A stretch of DNA of 25,307 nt, taken from a virus. Within the stretch, counting starts at the first letter, position 1. The number at the start of each line of letters is the position of its first letter. The stretch lies in the IMG/VR virus record IMGVR_UViG_3300006865_000387, positions 1 to 25,307 of that record; one strand, written 5' to 3'. The notes under the pieces were generated by a model. That model worked only from the letters and a program-made list of their open reading frames with translations, was not told the origin of the DNA and searched no databases. Below are positions 13,558 to 21,767 of the stretch, piece after piece. Both the position numbers and the translations under genes were made by a program.

Positions 13558-14025
13558 GTGTCGGTGGCCACCATCCGCGCCGCGATGAAGGCCGCGCTCG
13601 AGACGGTCGCGAACGTCGGCAAGGTCAACGCCTTCGAGCCGCTGGCCGTCCGGGAAGAGGACTTCAAGACGTGCTACGTGGACCGCCGGCTCGGCTACGT
13701 CCTGGGGTGGAGTATCGCCCGGGAGAGCGCCGAGGAGACCCGCAGCAGCCACCGGACGAACCTCGTCGGGCACACCCTGGTGGTCCGTGGGGTCCGCGCG
13801 CTGGCCGAGGGCGGCGCCACCGACACGGAGTTCCAGGGCCTGGTCGACGCGGTGCTCGCCGTCATGCGGAAGAACCAAGTGGCTCTGTACGGCGCCAGCG
13901 TCGTCGAAGTAGGGCCGCCGCAGCTGCGCATCACCGAGCCGCGCACCTTCGCCGGCTACACCGTCCACTACTGCGAGATCGCCCAACGGTGCGCCGAGCA
14001 GGTCGACCTGGTGCCGCAATCGTGA
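13558..14025 (+). CDS. Probable tail terminator protein
   Basis: The GTG start at 13558 lies three bases after the previous stop. The 155-residue protein begins with a helix (T-I-R-A-A-M-K-A-A-L-E-T-V-A-N-V-G-K-V), then a beta-strand-rich body, the central helix E-F-Q-G-L-V-D-A-V-L-A-V-M-R and a final strand region with G-Y-T-V-H-Y-C-E-I. The helix-beta-helix-beta layout, length and place between a gp10-like gene and the tail tube gene are those of siphophage tail terminators (lambda gpU-like fold). There is no sequence-level signature. Confidence 0.65.
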   Translation: MSVATIRAAMKAALETVANVGKVNAFEPLAVREEDFKTCYVDRRLGYVLGWSIARESAEETRSSHRTNLVGHTLVVRGVRALAEGGATDTEFQGLVDAVLAVMRKNQVALYGASVVEVGPPQLRITEPRTFAGYTVHYCEIAQRCAEQVDLVPQS

Positions 14026-14059
14026 GCTCCACACCCGAGCACGGGAGGACACCGCCGCC

Positions 14060-14932
14060 ATGATCACCGCCGCGAATCTTCGCCTCGGCCCGGCCAACGT
14101 CTACATCCACGAGAAGCCGCGGGCCACGCTGACGACGGTCCTCACCGGCAACAACAACGACCTCACGTTCACGGCCGACAAGCCCGGCGCCGGCGGCAAC
14201 GCCATCACGATCGCCTACGTGAACCCGGCCGCGGCGAACAAGCCGCTGGCCGTGACCGTCGTGGGCACCGCCATCTCCGTGCAGCTGGCGACGGACGGCG
14301 CGTCGGCTATCGTCTCCACCGCCGACCAGGTCAAGGACGCCATCAACAACTCCTTCGCCGCCCGCTCGCTGGTGTACGCGGTGCGTGCCGCGGGCAACGA
14401 CGGCTCCGGTGTCGTGGAGGCGATGGCGGCGACCCAGCTCGCGGGCGGCAGCGACACGGCGACCCCGGTCGATGTGGGCGCGATGGGCAACGAGCTCCGC
14501 ATCGTCATCGGCACGAGCGTGACGCCGCTGACCGCGGCGCAGACCGGCGACGTCGCTCAGGACGAGGTCATCGTCGGTGGCAAGGTGGAGTTCACGATCC
14601 CCTTCAAGGAGATCGTCTTCGACAACTTCGCGCGCGCCATCCCGAACGCCCGCGTGCTGGCAGGGGCGAACGGGCTGAAGCGGCTCGACATCGTGGCCCG
14701 CGTGGGCGAGTCGCGGCGGGCCTTCGCGGTCAAGATGGAGATCCGCCCGCTGATCGGCGGCGTCGAGACCGCGGACCCGAACGAGATCTACGTCATCCCC
14801 CTCGCCACCGCGGTCGCCGGCGACGTCAGCATCCCCTTCGGGCCGACGACCCAGCAGGAGCTACCGGCGACCTTCCGAGCGTGGCCGGACGCCAACGGCC
14901 GCTGGATGTTCAAGGGCACCGAGACGCTGTAG
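14060..14932 (+). CDS. Major tail tube protein with an inserted beta domain
   Basis: The ATG at 14060 follows gggagg. The 290-residue protein starts N-L-R-L-G-P-A-N-V-Y-I-H, typical for siphophage tail tube proteins, and resumes after about residue 135 with T-P-V-D-V-G-A-M-G-N-E-L-R-I-V-I. A K-V-E-F-T-I-P-F-K-E-I strand region and a C-terminal F-R-A-W-P-D-A-N-G-R-W-M-F-K-G follow. Residues about 30-134 (D-L-T-F-T-A-D-K-P-G-A-G-G-N-A-I-T-I ... G-N-D-G-S-G-V-V ... L-A-G-G-S-D) look like an inserted domain common on phage structural proteins, probably exposed on the tail surface. It sits upstream of the chaperone and tape measure genes. Confidence 0.85.
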   Translation: MITAANLRLGPANVYIHEKPRATLTTVLTGNNNDLTFTADKPGAGGNAITIAYVNPAAANKPLAVTVVGTAISVQLATDGASAIVSTADQVKDAINNSFAARSLVYAVRAAGNDGSGVVEAMAATQLAGGSDTATPVDVGAMGNELRIVIGTSVTPLTAAQTGDVAQDEVIVGGKVEFTIPFKEIVFDNFARAIPNARVLAGANGLKRLDIVARVGESRRAFAVKMEIRPLIGGVETADPNEIYVIPLATAVAGDVSIPFGPTTQQELPATFRAWPDANGRWMFKGTETL

Positions 14933-14945
14933 GGGCAGGGAGGCG

Positions 14946-15365
14946 ATGACGAGCATGGAGACGACCGGACCTCGGCCCACCGGCGACGCCGAGCTGCATC
15001 TCGACCTGGACGCGTTCGTGCCGCGGCCGGCCGGCACGGTGACATTCCAGCGCCAACGGTACGACGTGCGCGCCGTGATCGACCTGCCAATGCAGGAGTA
15101 CTTCGATCTGCTCCAGTTGGACCGCGAGCTCGCGAGCGCGACGGACGAGGAGACGATCCTGCGCGGCGCCATGAAGAAGGTCCGGATGCTGGTGCCCGAC
15201 ATGCCCGAAGGCGTCGTCGCCCAGCTCTCGTACACCCAGGCGCTCCGCGTCGCGGCCGCCGCCTGGACGATCGCCAAGCCAAACCCTCCAGCGGCCGCCG
15301 CCGGCTCTTCCTCCGGCTCGCCCGCGTCGGCCGATTCTGGAGCGGCTGGAGCCGGCGCGAGCTGA
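14946..15365 (+). CDS. Tail assembly chaperone, upstream frame (gpG-like)
   Basis: This 139-residue protein starts at ATG 14946 (ATG 14955 is an alternative). Residues 18-115 are a compact domain with L-H-L-D-L-D-A-F and an E-Y-F-D-L-L-Q-L-D-R-E-L helix. After K-P-N-P the zero frame turns into a low-complexity Ala/Ser/Gly tail. Position between the tail tube and tape measure genes is where siphophages encode the gpG/gpGT pair, which binds the tape measure before tube assembly. The slippery site at 15281-15287 would move some ribosomes into the next frame and make a fusion of about 212 residues. The stop also overlaps the next ATG (TGATG). Confidence 0.75.
   Translation: MTSMETTGPRPTGDAELHLDLDAFVPRPAGTVTFQRQRYDVRAVIDLPMQEYFDLLQLDRELASATDEETILRGAMKKVRMLVPDMPEGVVAQLSYTQALRVAAAAWTIAKPNPPAAAAGSSSGSPASADSGAAGAGAS
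15281..15287 (+). promoter_or_regulatory. Candidate -1 ribosomal frameshift site AAACCCT
   Basis: In the gpG-like frame this reads A AAC CCT, an X-XXY-YYZ heptamer. Slipping back one base puts both tRNAs on AAA and CCC. The -1 frame then runs without a stop into the 15365-15583 gene. Beyond the site the -1 frame encodes a structured-looking sequence (L-F-L-R-L-A-R-V-G-R-F-W-S-G-W), while the zero frame becomes Ala/Ser/Gly-rich. Confidence 0.6.
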
Positions 15366-15583
15366 TGGCGCTGAGCCTGCGGCAGCTGGCGCGCTGCGAG
15401 GCCGTCATGGAGGAGCTGCGCGCCGAGGAGGAGCTGGCCGCGGTCCTGGTGACCGCGTGGCCGCACATGGACTCCGCTAGCCGCGCCTCCTTCATGGCGG
15501 CGCGGGCGGGCGGTGAGGTAGCTGCGGCACCGAAGACGATCGAGCGTGGTCCAGCACTAGACGCCTTCATCGGGGCGAAGTAG
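15365..15583 (+). CDS. Tail assembly chaperone, downstream frame (T part of gpGT)
   Basis: This frame has an ATG at 15365 overlapping the gpG-like stop (TGATG), giving 72 residues if used alone. It is helical and acidic (M-A-L-S-L-R-Q-L-A-R-C-E-A-V-M-E-E-L-R-A-E-E-E). Just upstream, the same frame encodes R-F-W-S-G-W-S-R-R-E-L, which joins smoothly to M-A-L-S-L-R. The ATG may therefore be internal to a frameshifted gpGT protein rather than a real start. Such T domains recruit the tube protein to the tape measure. It ends seven bases before the tape measure ATG. Confidence 0.7.
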   Translation: MALSLRQLARCEAVMEELRAEEELAAVLVTAWPHMDSASRASFMAARAGGEVAAAPKTIERGPALDAFIGAK

Positions 15584-15590
15584 CGAGCCG

Positions 15591-17492
15591 ATGGCCGACG
15601 CCAACAACCAGGTCCTCCTGAAGATCGTCGTCGACCGCTCCGACCTGCCCGCGGCGCTGAAGCGCGTCGAGGCCGAGCTCGGCGGCGTGAAGGGACGCGC
15701 CAGGGAGATGAGCGATGAGTTCCAGCTGAGCAACGCCCGGGCGCGCGGCCTCGCCGCCCAGGGCCTGGCCCAGCTCGGGACGGCGGCGCCCGGCGTCGTC
15801 GGCGTCTTCTCGGACCTCATTACGCACTCCGGCAAGCTCGCGGCCGGCCTGCAGGCCGTCGCGGTCGCGATCGTGGCCGTAGAGGGTGCCCGCGCGCTCA
15901 TGAAGGGTGGCAAGGCCCTGGGCGACCTCTTCGAGTTCGGGGAATCCGAGGAGGCGTGGGTCGAGCGCATGAAGCAGCGCGCCGAGGAGGAGCGGAAGTT
16001 CCTCGGGGCGCGGGGCGCGCTCGCGCAGTTCGCGATCGAGCAGGACAGGCGCCGCCTCGAGGTGACGGCCGAGCTCACCGCGGCACAGCTGCGCGACAGC
16101 GGGCAGGTCGTGCGGGCGATCGAGGTCGAGCGGGAGGCGCGCCTGGCCACGCTGGACCTCGAGCGCCGCGAGCTCGAGTTCAAGCTGTCCGGCCTGGCCC
16201 GCACCGAGGAGGGCCAGCTCGAGGCGGCGCGGCAGCGCACGGCGCTCGAGGAGCGCCTCGCCGAGGAGCGCCGCCGGATCAACCTGGAGGCCGACCGGGC
16301 CATCAGGGAGGCACGGGATGAGGCCGCCGCGCGCGACGAGGAGCGGCAGCGCGAGCTGGACGCTGCGGCCAGCGAGCGGCGCCAGGCCGAGCTCGGCGCC
16401 CAGGCCGAGATCGCCCAGGGCGAAGGGCGCCTCCTCGAGGCGGCGCGCCTGGCCACGGCCCAGCGGCTCGAGCAGATCCGCGCCGAGGCCGAGCAGCGGA
16501 TCCGGGCGCTGCAGGAGGCCGCCAAGGCCGACCCCGAGCTGGCGGCGCGGTCGCAGGCGCTGCGGCTCGAGATCGTCCAGGCGACGTCCGCGAAGATCCT
16601 CGCGGTATACGCCCAGGAGGCGCAGGCCACCCGTGAGCTGTTCGATCGGGCGGCCGCGTCGACGGCGGCGATCGTGGGGCCGCGCCGGGACCCGGCCGAG
16701 CTCCGGCGCACGACCGAGGAGCGTGCGCAGGCGCTCCGCGAGGCCGAGCGCGCGGCACGTCTGGCCGGCGGCGTCGGGCTACCCACCGGACGCGGCGAGG
16801 CGGAACTCCGGAGCGATTTCAGCATCGCCGCACAGATAGAGCGCCTCCGGGCCCAGGACGCCGCGCTGGACGAGCTGCAGCGGCGTCGGATGGAGCACCT
16901 GCAGGCGCTCAATGCCGAGGCCGCCGAGCAGAACCGGCCCAACCTGCTGGAAGGCCGGCGCGACGTCGAGCGCCTGAACGCCCAGATCAACGAGCAGGCT
17001 GAAGCGTTCGCGAAGCTGCAGCGCGAAGGCGTGCCGCTCCGGGAGCTCCTGCCGGAGATCGACCGTCAGTCGGCGGCGCTCGCCCAGGAGGTCGAAGCCC
17101 TCAACCAGCGGCTGGCCAACTCGCCGGCGGCCCTCGAGCTGGTCCGTCAGAAGCTCGGCGACATCCCCTTCGGGGGCTTCGCGCAGCGCGTCCGTGACGC
17201 ATCGGCCGCGCTCGGCGAGACCGAGCGGCCCGTGGCCGCCGTCACCCAGCGGCTGCTGGAGCTCGGGCCCGCGGCCGGCGCGGCTGGCCCGTCACTCGCC
17301 ACGCTCAAGGGCCAGCTCGACACGGTCCGGGACTCGGCGATCGCGACGGCGCAGGCGGTCAGCGTGCTCAACCAGGTCCTCGCCGCCGGCGGCGCGGTCG
17401 CTGCCGGCGAGCCGACTGGGCCCAACCCGGGGAACACGGGCATCCAGGTCGTCGACGCGCCTGTGGACCTCGCGGGCTCCGGCGTGGAGTAG
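15591..17492 (+). CDS. Tail tape measure protein
   Basis: The 633-residue protein starts at ATG 15591. Its layout is typical: a short N-terminal beta/helix part (V-L-L-K-I-V-V-D-R-S-D-L), a hydrophobic segment at about 82-105 (L-A-A-G-L-Q-A-V-A-V-A-I-V-A-V) and a very long Arg/Glu/Ala/Leu-rich coiled-coil region at about 115-480. The C-terminal part (about 500-633) is less regular and Ala/Gly-rich. By the usual 1.5 angstrom per residue rule this would set a tail of roughly 95 nm. The hydrophobic part is thought to assist DNA entry through the inner membrane. No lysozyme or peptidase motif is seen in it. Confidence 0.85.
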   Translation: MADANNQVLLKIVVDRSDLPAALKRVEAELGGVKGRAREMSDEFQLSNARARGLAAQGLAQLGTAAPGVVGVFSDLITHSGKLAAGLQAVAVAIVAVEGARALMKGGKALGDLFEFGESEEAWVERMKQRAEEERKFLGARGALAQFAIEQDRRRLEVTAELTAAQLRDSGQVVRAIEVEREARLATLDLERRELEFKLSGLARTEEGQLEAARQRTALEERLAEERRRINLEADRAIREARDEAAARDEERQRELDAAASERRQAELGAQAEIAQGEGRLLEAARLATAQRLEQIRAEAEQRIRALQEAAKADPELAARSQALRLEIVQATSAKILAVYAQEAQATRELFDRAAASTAAIVGPRRDPAELRRTTEERAQALREAERAARLAGGVGLPTGRGEAELRSDFSIAAQIERLRAQDAALDELQRRRMEHLQALNAEAAEQNRPNLLEGRRDVERLNAQINEQAEAFAKLQREGVPLRELLPEIDRQSAALAQEVEALNQRLANSPAALELVRQKLGDIPFGGFAQRVRDASAALGETERPVAAVTQRLLELGPAAGAAGPSLATLKGQLDTVRDSAIATAQAVSVLNQVLAAGGAVAAGEPTGPNPGNTGIQVVDAPVDLAGSGVE

Positions 17493-17498
17493 GGCGCG

Positions 17499-17792
17499 GT
17501 GGCAACAACGCTCGACGTGGCGGCGCTCGAAGCGGCGCGCGCGCTGGAACAGTTCGACGCCGGGCTACGCGCGGTCCGCGCCCGGCTTCAGGTGGCGGCG
17601 CACGAGCTACCAGGCACGACGGTGCAGGTGGTGGAGTTCGTGATCGTCGCCGGTGTCCCGGTGCGCCGCGACGTGCTCGAGGAGTTCCTCGACGCGCTCG
17701 AGCTCGGCACTCCGGGCGGCATCTGGCGCTGGCCGTCGACCGAGGCTCGGATCGCGGCGGCGAACGCCCGGTGGAGGGCGCGGTGGCGCTGA
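17499..17792 (+). CDS. Small tail-region protein, 97 aa
   Basis: The GTG at 17499 lies six bases after the tape measure stop. The protein is helical at first (V-A-A-L-E-A-A-R-A-L-E-Q-F-D-A-G-L-R-A-V) and then beta-like (T-T-V-Q-V-V-E-F-V-I-V-A-G-V-P-V). It ends with a Trp-rich basic tail (G-I-W-R-W-P-S ... A-R-W-R-A-R-W-R). No family is recognised. Position between tape measure and distal tail genes suggests a minor tail or assembly protein. Its end overlaps the next gene. Confidence 0.65.
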   Translation: MATTLDVAALEAARALEQFDAGLRAVRARLQVAAHELPGTTVQVVEFVIVAGVPVRRDVLEEFLDALELGTPGGIWRWPSTEARIAAANARWRARWR

Positions 17793-17980
17793 CCGATGCG
17801 CTGAACGAGGCGACGGCGGGCCTGCAACGCTTCGCGGCGCACCTGGAGGCGCTGGCGTCCCGCCAGGTGCAGGTCCGGGTGGCGGCCGAGCTCGACACGC
17901 AGGCCCTGGTCGACGTCATCCGGCGCAAGCAGGCGCCCGAGCTCATCGAGGCGCTGCGCCGAGAGCTGGATCTGCGGTGA
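17783..17980 (+). CDS. Small helical tail-region protein, 65 aa
   Basis: The GTG at 17783 is preferred because it overlaps the previous stop closely; a GTG at 17771 would add four residues. The product is almost entirely helical and charged (A-T-A-G-L-Q-R-F-A-A-H-L-E-A-L-A ... L-V-D-V-I-R-R-K-Q-A-P-E-L-I-E-A-L-R-R-E-L). Its stop overlaps the next GTG (GTGA). It could be a tail assembly factor, but no family is recognised. Confidence 0.6.
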   Translation: MALTDALNEATAGLQRFAAHLEALASRQVQVRVAAELDTQALVDVIRRKQAPELIEALRRELDLR

Positions 17981-18702
17981 GCCTGATCCTCTTCGCGCAC
18001 AACCTCCTCGAGCTCGGCACGGTCACCGCCGCGGCGGCCGCAGCGTTCCCCAAGGAACGTCTGTACGACCGGGATCGGGGACCGCAGTGGCAGGCCGACG
18101 CGGTCGCCCAGCGCGACATCGACGTCGACCTCGGCGCCGGGGTCAGCCTGTCGGCGAGCGCCTGGGCCCTCGTCAACCACAACCTCACCGTAGCGGTCGA
18201 GATCCGCACGTCGTCCGACGGGGTCACCTTCGGCACGCTCGTCGATTCGGCGACCCCGGCCGGGGTCGATCCCTTCCTGCGGACGTTCACCCTCGCGACC
18301 TCGCGCTACTGGCGCATCCGAATCCCGGCCGGCGCCTCGGCGGCGTCGATCGGCGAGCTGCTGTTGGGGGTGCCGGTCACGCTGCCGACCGAGCCGACGG
18401 AGATCGCGGAGACCGTGGAGGGCAACGTGCGCCGCGACGAGTCCCCGGCCGGGTTCGCGTGGCGGGTGAAGCGCGGCGCGCCGCGGCGGCGCGTGGAGTT
18501 CAGCTGGGACATGCTGCCCGAGAGCGACTACGCCGAGCTGCTCGAGGCGTTCGCAGACACGGAGGACGGGGCGAAGGCGCTCCTCGTCCAGGATCCAAGC
18601 GGCGTCCTGCGGTGGATGGAGTTCGCAGCGCCGAGGATCCGCAGCGCCGTCCGGGTTCGGGACTGGCGGGGCACCGCGGTGAGCTTTCTCGAGGCGCTGT
18701 GA
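17977..18702 (+). CDS. Distal tail-like protein with discoidin-type beta-sandwich
   Basis: This 241-residue protein starts at GTG 17977. Residues about 5-135 follow the pattern of a galactose-binding-like beta-sandwich: N-L-L-E-L-G-T-V-T, D-I-D-V-D-L-G-A-G, A-L-V-N-H-N-L, then I-R-T-S-S-D-G-V-T-F-G and S-R-Y-W-R-I-R-I-P. Residues about 140-241 contain beta strands with R-R-V-E-F-S-W-D-M-L-P-E-S-D-Y-A-E-L-L-E-A-F and a final L-R-W-M-E-F region, as in distal-tail (Dit-like) proteins. It would form the ring joining the tube to the tip and may bind host glycans. Order after the tape measure supports this. Confidence 0.7.
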   Translation: MSLILFAHNLLELGTVTAAAAAAFPKERLYDRDRGPQWQADAVAQRDIDVDLGAGVSLSASAWALVNHNLTVAVEIRTSSDGVTFGTLVDSATPAGVDPFLRTFTLATSRYWRIRIPAGASAASIGELLLGVPVTLPTEPTEIAETVEGNVRRDESPAGFAWRVKRGAPRRRVEFSWDMLPESDYAELLEAFADTEDGAKALLVQDPSGVLRWMEFAAPRIRSAVRVRDWRGTAVSFLEAL

Positions 18703-18703
18703 C

Positions 18704-19870
18704 GTGAAGACCTTGACCAGCGCCGCCGCGCTCGCTGCGACCCGCCGTTACGCGTCGCCGCTCTATCTCCTGCGGATCGACTTCACCGCACCGTCTGCGA
18801 AGACCCTCCGATTCTCCGACCGGTATGTGACCGCGCTCGGAGAGCAGTGGCTGCCGTTCGTCGCGAGCTGGGGGTCGCTCGACGAGGCCCTGAGCACGAC
18901 GAGCGTCGACGGCCGCCCCGCCACCGCCTCGGTGACGTTCTTCAACACGAAAGCGATCGAGGGCAAGAGCCGGCTGTCCGACCTGATCCGGACGCCGCTC
19001 AACACGGCCGGCGCCTACGAGTGGGCCTTCGCCAAGGTCACGGTCTACCAGCTGTTCGAGGGGCTCGCGGTCGGCGACGAGGTGCCGGTCGGCGTCTGGT
19101 ATCTCGAGGATCCGACGGAGATCGGCGAAGACCTGCTGACCGTCCGGATGAGCGACGAGGCGCTCGTCCTCGAGCACAAGCTCGCGGTCACGCGCGTGAG
19201 CCGCGATGAGTTCCCCGCCGCCCCGCCCGAAGCAATCGGCCGGAGCATCCGGCGGCCGTTCGGCGTGCTGCGCGGCGTGTCCGTGCTGCCGGTGGTTGAG
19301 AGCGCGACGTCACGCCTGGCCAGCGCGCTGCTCGCGGCCGGGACGTCGATCGTGCTGGACGACGCCAGCCTGTTTCCGGCGACGGGCACGGTGCAGATCG
19401 ACTCCGAGCACATCGTCTACACGTTCAAGTCGGGCAACACGCTGACCGGCCTCACGCGGGCGGCGAACAGCACCACGGCCACCGACCACCAAGACGGCGC
19501 GGTCGTCTATGAGGTGCGCCTGGACGCCAATGCCTACCGCTACGCGGTCGGCGAGAGCTTCGGCAATTTCAAGATCAAGGGCGTCCAACGTCCTCGTCAA
19601 CGGCTCGACCCCAGCGATCTCGCCGGCCATCGAGCCGGATGTGACGACCCTCGTCGCCGGCAAGAGCTTCGCACTCCTGACGTTCCCGTTCCTGGCGAAG
19701 TTCTTCCAGCCGGCCGCCGCGAGCGCCCAGCGAAACATCAGCGTCACGCCGTTCGCGCTGCTCGGCTTCGATGGCGAAAGCGCCGGCTGGCCCACCACGT
19801 ATCAGCAGGTTACGCGCACGATCGCGCCGAGCAGTATCGGCGGCACCACGTCGACCGATCGAATCCTTAA
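18704..19870 (+). CDS. Tail hub/tip protein, N-terminal part (frameshifted after residue 294)
   Basis: The GTG at 18704 begins a frame that is convincing up to about base 19585 (residue 294, F-K-I-K-G-V) and then turns into Arg/Pro-rich out-of-frame sequence ending at 19870. Residues 18-195 are a tail-tip domain with Y-L-L-R-I-D-F, A-S-V-T-F-F-N and G-V-W-Y-L-E-D-P-T-E-I. Residues about 198-270 are a small inserted domain (S-I-V-L-D-D-A-S-L-F-P, V-Q-I-D-S-E-H-I-V-Y-T, L-T-G-L-T-R). The natural continuation is in the +1 frame from 19587 (N-V-L-V-N-G). So this is one gene split by a +1 shift at GTC-C-AAC; a sequencing error or a real mutation are both possible. Confidence 0.75.
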   Translation: MKTLTSAAALAATRRYASPLYLLRIDFTAPSAKTLRFSDRYVTALGEQWLPFVASWGSLDEALSTTSVDGRPATASVTFFNTKAIEGKSRLSDLIRTPLNTAGAYEWAFAKVTVYQLFEGLAVGDEVPVGVWYLEDPTEIGEDLLTVRMSDEALVLEHKLAVTRVSRDEFPAAPPEAIGRSIRRPFGVLRGVSVLPVVESATSRLASALLAAGTSIVLDDASLFPATGTVQIDSEHIVYTFKSGNTLTGLTRAANSTTATDHQDGAVVYEVRLDANAYRYAVGESFGNFKIKGVQRPRQRLDPSDLAGHRAGCDDPRRRQELRTPDVPVPGEVLPAGRRERPAKHQRHAVRAARLRWRKRRLAHHVSAGYAHDRAEQYRRHHVDRSNP

Positions 19871-21767
19871 CTGCCGCGTGCTCGCCCGCAACAATCCGAG
19901 CGACTCGACGCAGGTCAAGCAGGCCCACATCCTGTGGAGGATCAAGCGCCGGCTCTCGGGCGGCTCAGACCTGACCATCGCCTCCGGCGAGTTCCCGCCT
20001 GGCGGCATTGGCGGGGAGGTGAGCGTCGCCGATACGCGTGTCTATGACGCGACGGCGGACGAGATCATCACGTTCGAGTACACGCATGGCGGCGCAGACG
20101 ACGACGACCTGGAATGGATCATCGACCTCTACAAGGTCATCGACCACGCGACCGTGATGGCCGGAGGCGGGCCGACGCGAATCGGCGAGATCACCGTCGA
20201 CGTCGAGGGCATCCGTGACGACGGCAGCGGCACGATCTCCGGGACACCGAGCCTGCTGCTCGAGAACCCGGCCGACATCACGCGCTTCATCCTGACGCAG
20301 CTGTACGGCGTCGCGTCCGCGAGCCTCGGCTCGACCTGGGCGACGACGCGGGCGCTGCTGGCCGTCGGCGGGTACAAGTGGGCCTTCCTGCTGGAGTTCG
20401 AGGAGTTCTCGAAGCTGCGCCTCCGCCTCGGTGAGCAGGCGCGCTCGATTCTGTACCTGGCGGCCGGCGTCTGGGAGCTCAAGTTCTTGCCCGACAACCC
20501 GACGGCCCAGCTCACGCTCGACTACATGCGGGACGTGGCGCGCGACGTCCCCGTCAAGATCCGCCGCACACCGCGCGCCGACGTCCGCAATAGCATCTGG
20601 GTCTACAGCCAGCGTGACGACGCCTCCGGCGACTACCGGCGCCTGAGAAAGCACGAGGACCTGACGCAGCCGGGCCTGACGGAGGTGTTCCAGCACGACC
20701 TCCGGCTCGACCTGGTACAGGACGCCGCCACGGCGGACCTGCTCGGCGCCTTCTGGCTCTCACAATGGAAGCGGCAGCGGTTCGACATCGAGTTCACCGC
20801 CTTCTGGAACGTCCTCGCGGCCGAGCCCGTCGACTACGTGCGCCTCGCGAACCATCCCGCCCTCGCCGCGCACGGCCTGCCCGTGCTCCGGGTCATCGGG
20901 AAGCGCTCTGGGCTGGGCGAGGAACACCCGGGGCGCATCCGGCTGCGTGGAATCGAAGTCGCGACGGATCGGCCGACGGAGACCCCGGACGGTGAGGAGG
21001 AGCTGATGCGCGTGCAAGGACTGGTCGGCGCCAACAACGCGGGCACGCCGAACACGCAATACGACCTGAACGCCGATGCCGTCGTCGCGCGCGATCCCGG
21101 GCTCGGGCAGCGTTACGTCCGGATCGGCGGATCGCCGATCACCTGCAACATCGCGACGGCGGGACCGGCGGCGAACGGCCGCGACCAGTCGGGCGCGTTC
21201 ACGGCCGGCTCGTTCGTCCATTTCTACTTCATTCACAACCCAGGCACGGACACGTGGGCGACGCTGGCGAGCGCCACGGCGCCGCCGAACGGGCCGACGC
21301 TGCCGAGCGGGTACACCGCGTGGGCCTACGCCACGACGGTCCGGTTCAGCGGCGCCTCGGCACTGTACAGCACCTACGCGCGCGGCCCGGTCGTGCTCTA
21401 CGCGGTGCCGTTTACCGACCCCGCCGTCCTAGTGGGCGGCGCAGCGGCAGTCGATACCGGCATCACGATCTCCGGGTTTGTGCCTTCCAACGCGGCCCGA
21501 ATCATGCTCGCGCTGAGGATGTACAACACTGGAGTGAGCAGCGGCGGTCAGGACAGCCTGCTGCTCCGGGTCGTCGCCGGTGGGTCGAACGTCGCTCGCC
21601 ACGACCATCTCTCCACCAGCACGGCTGCTGGCATCTCGAGCAGCGAGGCCGTCATTCCGAACGTCGGCCAGACGCTCCGCTACCTGATCTCCCGCTCGTC
21701 GTCCGGCGGCACCGTGCAGGCCGACGTCTACATCAAGGGCTACAGCGTGCCGAACGGGGACGCCTGA
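19587..21767 (+). CDS. Tail hub/tip protein, main and C-terminal part with receptor-type domain
   Basis: From 19587 the frame reads N-V-L-V-N-G-S-T-P and continues for 726 residues; with the upstream part the protein would be about 1,020 residues. An independent start is doubtful (the ATG at 19509 would add out-of-frame residues). The middle part (about 20350-20960) holds a hub-like region with W-A-F-L-L-E-F-E-E-F-S-K-L-R-L and D-Y-V-R-L-A-N-H-P. The last 250 residues include N-T-Q-Y-D-L-N-A-D, V-H-F-Y-F-I-H-N-P-G and T-L-P-S-G-Y-T-A-W-A-Y. That 'YxxYxxxNP ... LPSGYT' pattern is common to phage fibre C-terminal domains, so receptor binding is likely. Its stop overlaps the next ATG (TGATG). 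Confidence 0.8.
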   Translation, partial: NVLVNGSTPAISPAIEPDVTTLVAGKSFALLTFPFLAKFFQPAAASAQRNISVTPFALLGFDGESAGWPTTYQQVTRTIAPSSIGGTTSTDRILNCRVLARNNPSDSTQVKQAHILWRIKRRLSGGSDLTIASGEFPPGGIGGEVSVADTRVYDATADEIITFEYTHGGADDDDLEWIIDLYKVIDHATVMAGGGPTRIGEITVDVEGIRDDGSGTISGTPSLLLENPADITRFILTQLYGVASASLGSTWATTRALLAVGGYKWAFLLEFEEFSKLRLRLGEQARSILYLAAGVWELKFLPDNPTAQLTLDYMRDVARDVPVKIRRTPRADVRNSIWVYSQRDDASGDYRRLRKHEDLTQPGLTEVFQHDLRLDLVQDAATADLLGAFWLSQWKRQRFDIEFTAFWNVLAAEPVDYVRLANHPALAAHGLPVLRVIGKRSGLGEEHPGRIRLRGIEVATDRPTETPDGEEELMRVQGLVGANNAGTPNTQYDLNADAVVARDPGLGQRYVRIGGSPITCNIATAGPAANGRDQSGAFTAGSFVHFYFIHNPGTDTWATLASATAPPNGPTLPSGYTAWAYATTVRFSGASALYSTYARGPVVLYAVPFTDPAVLVGGAAAVDTGITISGFVPSNAARIMLALRMYNTGVSSGGQDSLLLRVVAGGSNVARHDHLSTSTAAGISSSEAVIPNVGQTLRYLISRSSSGGTVQADVYIKGYSVPNGDA

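Noticed and set aside
19590-19870. Out-of-frame extension of the hub N-terminal part as a real protein tail
   Set aside because: The residues become Arg/Pro/His-rich at once, while the neighbouring frame carries structured sequence that continues the domain.
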